A stretch of DNA of 23,701 nucleotides, from assembly GCA_964537285.1 (NCBI GenBank), contig CAZHZT010000088.1:1-23701 (forward strand). The letters run 5' to 3'. The stretch comes from CAZHZT01 sp964537285 (GTDB taxonomy: Bacteria > Bacteroidota > Bacteroidia > Chitinophagales > Saprospiraceae). The notes beneath the pieces are model-generated. The model worked only from the letters and a program-made list of their open reading frames with translations. It was not told the DNA's origin and ran no database searches. A program made the position numbers and the translations under genes. Of this stretch, positions 22,095 to 23,701 are shown piece after piece (the stretch's first letter is position 1; each line of letters starts with the position of its first letter).

Positions 22095-22136
22095 AAAACA
22101 TGAGTCATCCCGAGGATTCGGGATGACTCATGTTTT
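22095..22136 (+). terminator. Intrinsic terminator after the DUF4397 gene, second copy of a repeated hairpin
   Basis: A perfect 19-bp stem (22095-22113 with 22118-22136, GGAT loop) starts 11 nt after the stop codon and ends in a run of five T. The right arm is identical over 19 nt to that of the hairpin at 13136-13154, and the left arm differs by one base, so the two are copies of one element. Confidence 0.85.
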
Positions 22137-22138
22137 TA

Positions 22139-22310
22139 CAGCAATTCTCGTTTGGGAAATCCAAAACCAAATTTACGCCGCTTCGCGACGATATTTTCTT
22201 TTGAGGGAGGCCGAAAGGGCTATTTTGCGAAGCAAAATAGCCCTTTCGGCCTCCCTCTCAAAGGAATTTCGCGCCGTAGGCGCGTTTATTTTTCAAAGCG
22301 AGAATCGCTG
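22139..22310. repeat. 172-bp nested imperfect inverted-repeat element
   Basis: The core is a perfect 26-bp hairpin (22203-22228 with 22232-22257, GAA loop). Outside it, 22156-22202 and 22258-22293 are imperfectly complementary, each holding a small GC-rich palindrome-like part (ACGCCGCTTCGCG and CGCGCCGTAGGCGCG). The outer ends CAGCAATTCTCGTTTG (22139-22154) and CAAAGCGAGAATCGCTG (22294-22310) pair with few mismatches. The whole can fold as one long stem. No coding gene fits: the open frame through it merely reads the palindrome. It looks like a MITE-like or REP-like intergenic repeat that lacks its own transposase. Confidence 0.8.
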
Positions 22311-22585
22311 ATGTTTTTACTTTGAAATTTACATTTTTACTAACTTTTGTACCCATTCTAACCCCTTTTTCCAGGTTTTCCACTGATATAACATAACTTC
22401 CCGCAGGTAAAAAACCCAAATCAAGCTGGAATTGGCAGGTTCCGAGATGACCTTTGAACGAAAGCAGCTACAGAAAAAAGCATAACAAGTATGAACTCTT
22501 TCCGCATTCTCCAGGTTAGCCAATTAAGCCCATCAAGCATCTACAGAACAAGTCTAATGATTAAGTTGAACAAAACATTATACCG
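22311..22585. other. Non-coding region before the pRiA4b ORF-3-like gene
   Basis: I see no gene, clear hairpin or exact TAnnTTTG box in this 275-bp stretch. Together with the two repeat structures to its left it makes up a roughly 500-bp gene-free interval. The promoter of the downstream gene presumably lies here but cannot be placed. Confidence 0.4.
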
Positions 22586-23512
22586 ATGCCCAGAAGTTCA
22601 GAAATCGAAATAAGCCTGAAAGATTTAAAATTTATCGTAGAAGAAGAATTTGAGCAAATCCTGGCTATAGCCCGGTTTAATTTTTTATGTCGCAACTGCA
22701 GAGATTCGGAGTCAAGAGAGATGGTTAACTACAAGATTCATCTTACTCGTCTTTACGATGTGGTTTTTACGGGAATCTGCAAATCATGCGGTGGGAAGGT
22801 CTACCGGTATTTAGAAATTGGTGAACAGCCGACATTCAGGACAAGAGCACAAGCCTTTAAGGCCTCCCTTTTGTCTTCGAGAGGCTTGCTTCCTAAAAAA
22901 CGAAGCACCAAAAAATTAACAAGCCTTCATTTCAATATTTCGCTGGAGGAAAGCCAGCCACGTATCTGGAGAACATTTAAAGTGGATACCGACTACCGAT
23001 TTGACCGCTTTCATCAAGTGATCCAAATAGTGATGGGCTGGAACAATAGCCATCTGCATGAATTTGATATCAATGGTTATCAAATAGGAATGGATCTTCA
23101 AGATATCGTTATTGATGCTACGGAGGTGGCGGATGAGACTAAAATCTATCTCCGGGATTTTAAATGGAACCCGGGGGATGTTCTTTATTATTCTTATGAC
23201 TTTGGCGATGATTGGATACATCGCCTTGAACTGATCGAAACCAGTGAGGCCCCCTTGCCACTACCTGTTTGTACAGGTGGTGAAAATGCTTGCCCACCGG
23301 AAGATTGCGGAGGCATCGGAGGCTACTACAACTTGTTGCAAATCCTTAAAGACCCAAACGATCCTGAATATCAGGATTGGATGGACTGGCTGCCGGAAGG
23401 TTTTGAGCCTTATAAGTTTGAGCAGGATGCTGTAAATAACGAGTTGGGGTTGTTTGGGGCTTGGCATAAAAAGCATCCAAGGAAGAAGGCTAGCCCTTGG
23501 CATCAGATTTAA
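22586..23512 (+). CDS. pRiA4b ORF-3-like protein with N-terminal zinc-ribbon-like segment
   Basis: A 308-residue soluble protein. Residues about 112-290 match the plasmid pRiA4b ORF-3 family: LHFNISLEESQPRIWRTF, a central HLHEFDINGYQIG, YSYDFGDDWIHRLELIE (202-218) and the signature CTGGENACPPEDCGGIGGY (229-247). The first 100 residues contain two Cys pairs, C35-x2-C38 and C65-x2-C68, which could bind zinc. This is an extra part compared with the minimal family domain. The family is widespread on plasmids and chromosomes and near mobile elements, and its function is not established to my knowledge. It is transcribed alone here, flanked on both sides by palindromic repeats. Confidence 0.87.
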   Translation: MPRSSEIEISLKDLKFIVEEEFEQILAIARFNFLCRNCRDSESREMVNYKIHLTRLYDVVFTGICKSCGGKVYRYLEIGEQPTFRTRAQAFKASLLSSRGLLPKKRSTKKLTSLHFNISLEESQPRIWRTFKVDTDYRFDRFHQVIQIVMGWNNSHLHEFDINGYQIGMDLQDIVIDATEVADETKIYLRDFKWNPGDVLYYSYDFGDDWIHRLELIETSEAPLPLPVCTGGENACPPEDCGGIGGYYNLLQILKDPNDPEYQDWMDWLPEGFEPYKFEQDAVNNELGLFGAWHKKHPRKKASPWHQI

Positions 23513-23568
23513 AACCACGCTTCCGTCTAAGCTATGCCTCAATATCGTCAACCTAAGCCTTTTCTTTG

Positions 23569-23681
23569 CCTGGCGCTTCAGCGCCAGGTGTCATGTTAAG
23601 ATTTGCCGGGGCTTTAGCCCATTAATAGCAAAGGGGCTAAAGCCCAAGCCTGATCGTTATTTTCCCCGGCACTGAAGTGCC
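23569..23681. repeat. Cluster of REP-like palindromes after the pRiA4b-like gene
   Basis: Three related structures lie in 113 bp. CCTGGCGCT/AGCGCCAGG (23569-23577 with 23580-23588) forms a tight hairpin. GGGCTTTAGCCC (23609-23620) pairs with GGGCTAAAGCCC (23634-23645). GGCACT/AGTGCC (23668-23673 with 23676-23681) forms another. The first and third are inverted relatives of each other (GCCTGGCGCTTCAG versus the complement of CTGAAGTGCCAGGC), so the cluster is itself an outer inverted repeat enclosing the GGGCTTTAGCCC pair. It probably acts as a transcript end or is a dispersed intergenic repeat. Confidence 0.75.
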
Positions 23682-23701
23682 AGGCTAGAAACATATAAAG
23701 A

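Noticed and set aside
22123..22311. 62-residue open frame on the plus strand
   Set aside because: It begins inside the terminator hairpin and reads through the nested palindrome. The composition follows the inverted repeat, not a protein family.

Overview
The window looks like a chromosomal segment of a gliding-type Bacteroidota bacterium, probably of the Saprospiria (the class is my inference). The evidence is four proteins with type IX secretion (T9SS) C-terminal sorting domains, including one with the gliding-motility-associated (CHU_C type) ending. Two short lipoprotein signals, AT-rich intergenic DNA, no clear Shine-Dalgarno sites and TAnnTTTG-type promoter boxes also fit. I see no rRNA, tRNA, CRISPR array, transposase or phage gene.

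Layout. (1) 356-11710 (+) encodes a giant secreted surface protein of about 3,784 residues. It is built from three different families of tandem beta-sandwich repeats and ends in an SprB-like repeat and a T9SS type-B sorting domain. (2) 11765-11910 is a symmetrical array of heptanucleotide repeats around a perfect hairpin. It runs into a TAnnTTTG promoter box for an overlapping gene pair, a small HipA-like kinase (11939-12724) and a DUF3037 protein (12714-13097). A bidirectional hairpin closes this pair. (3) 13180-16288 (-) is a compact operon. In transcription order it encodes a copper-binding MbnP-type protein fused to a T9SS sorting domain and two diheme cytochrome c peroxidase/MauG-family lipoproteins. 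(4) 16552-17388 (-) encodes a polytopic membrane protein of unknown function, separated from the operon by a perfect 59-bp palindrome. (5) 17586-22083 (+) encodes a secreted purple-acid-phosphatase-like metallophosphoesterase and a 945-residue DUF4397-repeat protein, both T9SS cargo. (6) 22586-23512 (+) encodes a pRiA4b ORF-3-like protein with an N-terminal zinc-ribbon-like segment.

How the genes fit together. The clearest functional unit is the MbnP/diheme operon. In characterised relatives (MbnP with MbnH), a MauG-like diheme enzyme oxidises a tryptophan of MbnP to kynurenine, which creates a copper site. Here the candidate W-x-W motif is present, both enzymes carry Tyr where classical peroxidases have the axial Met, and the substrate has gained a cell-surface sorting domain. 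The HipA-like kinase/DUF3037 pair is a translationally coupled two-gene module of unknown role. The intergenic regions are unusually rich in long, near-perfect inverted repeats, mostly starting 10-20 nt after a stop codon. One of these hairpins occurs twice in the window.
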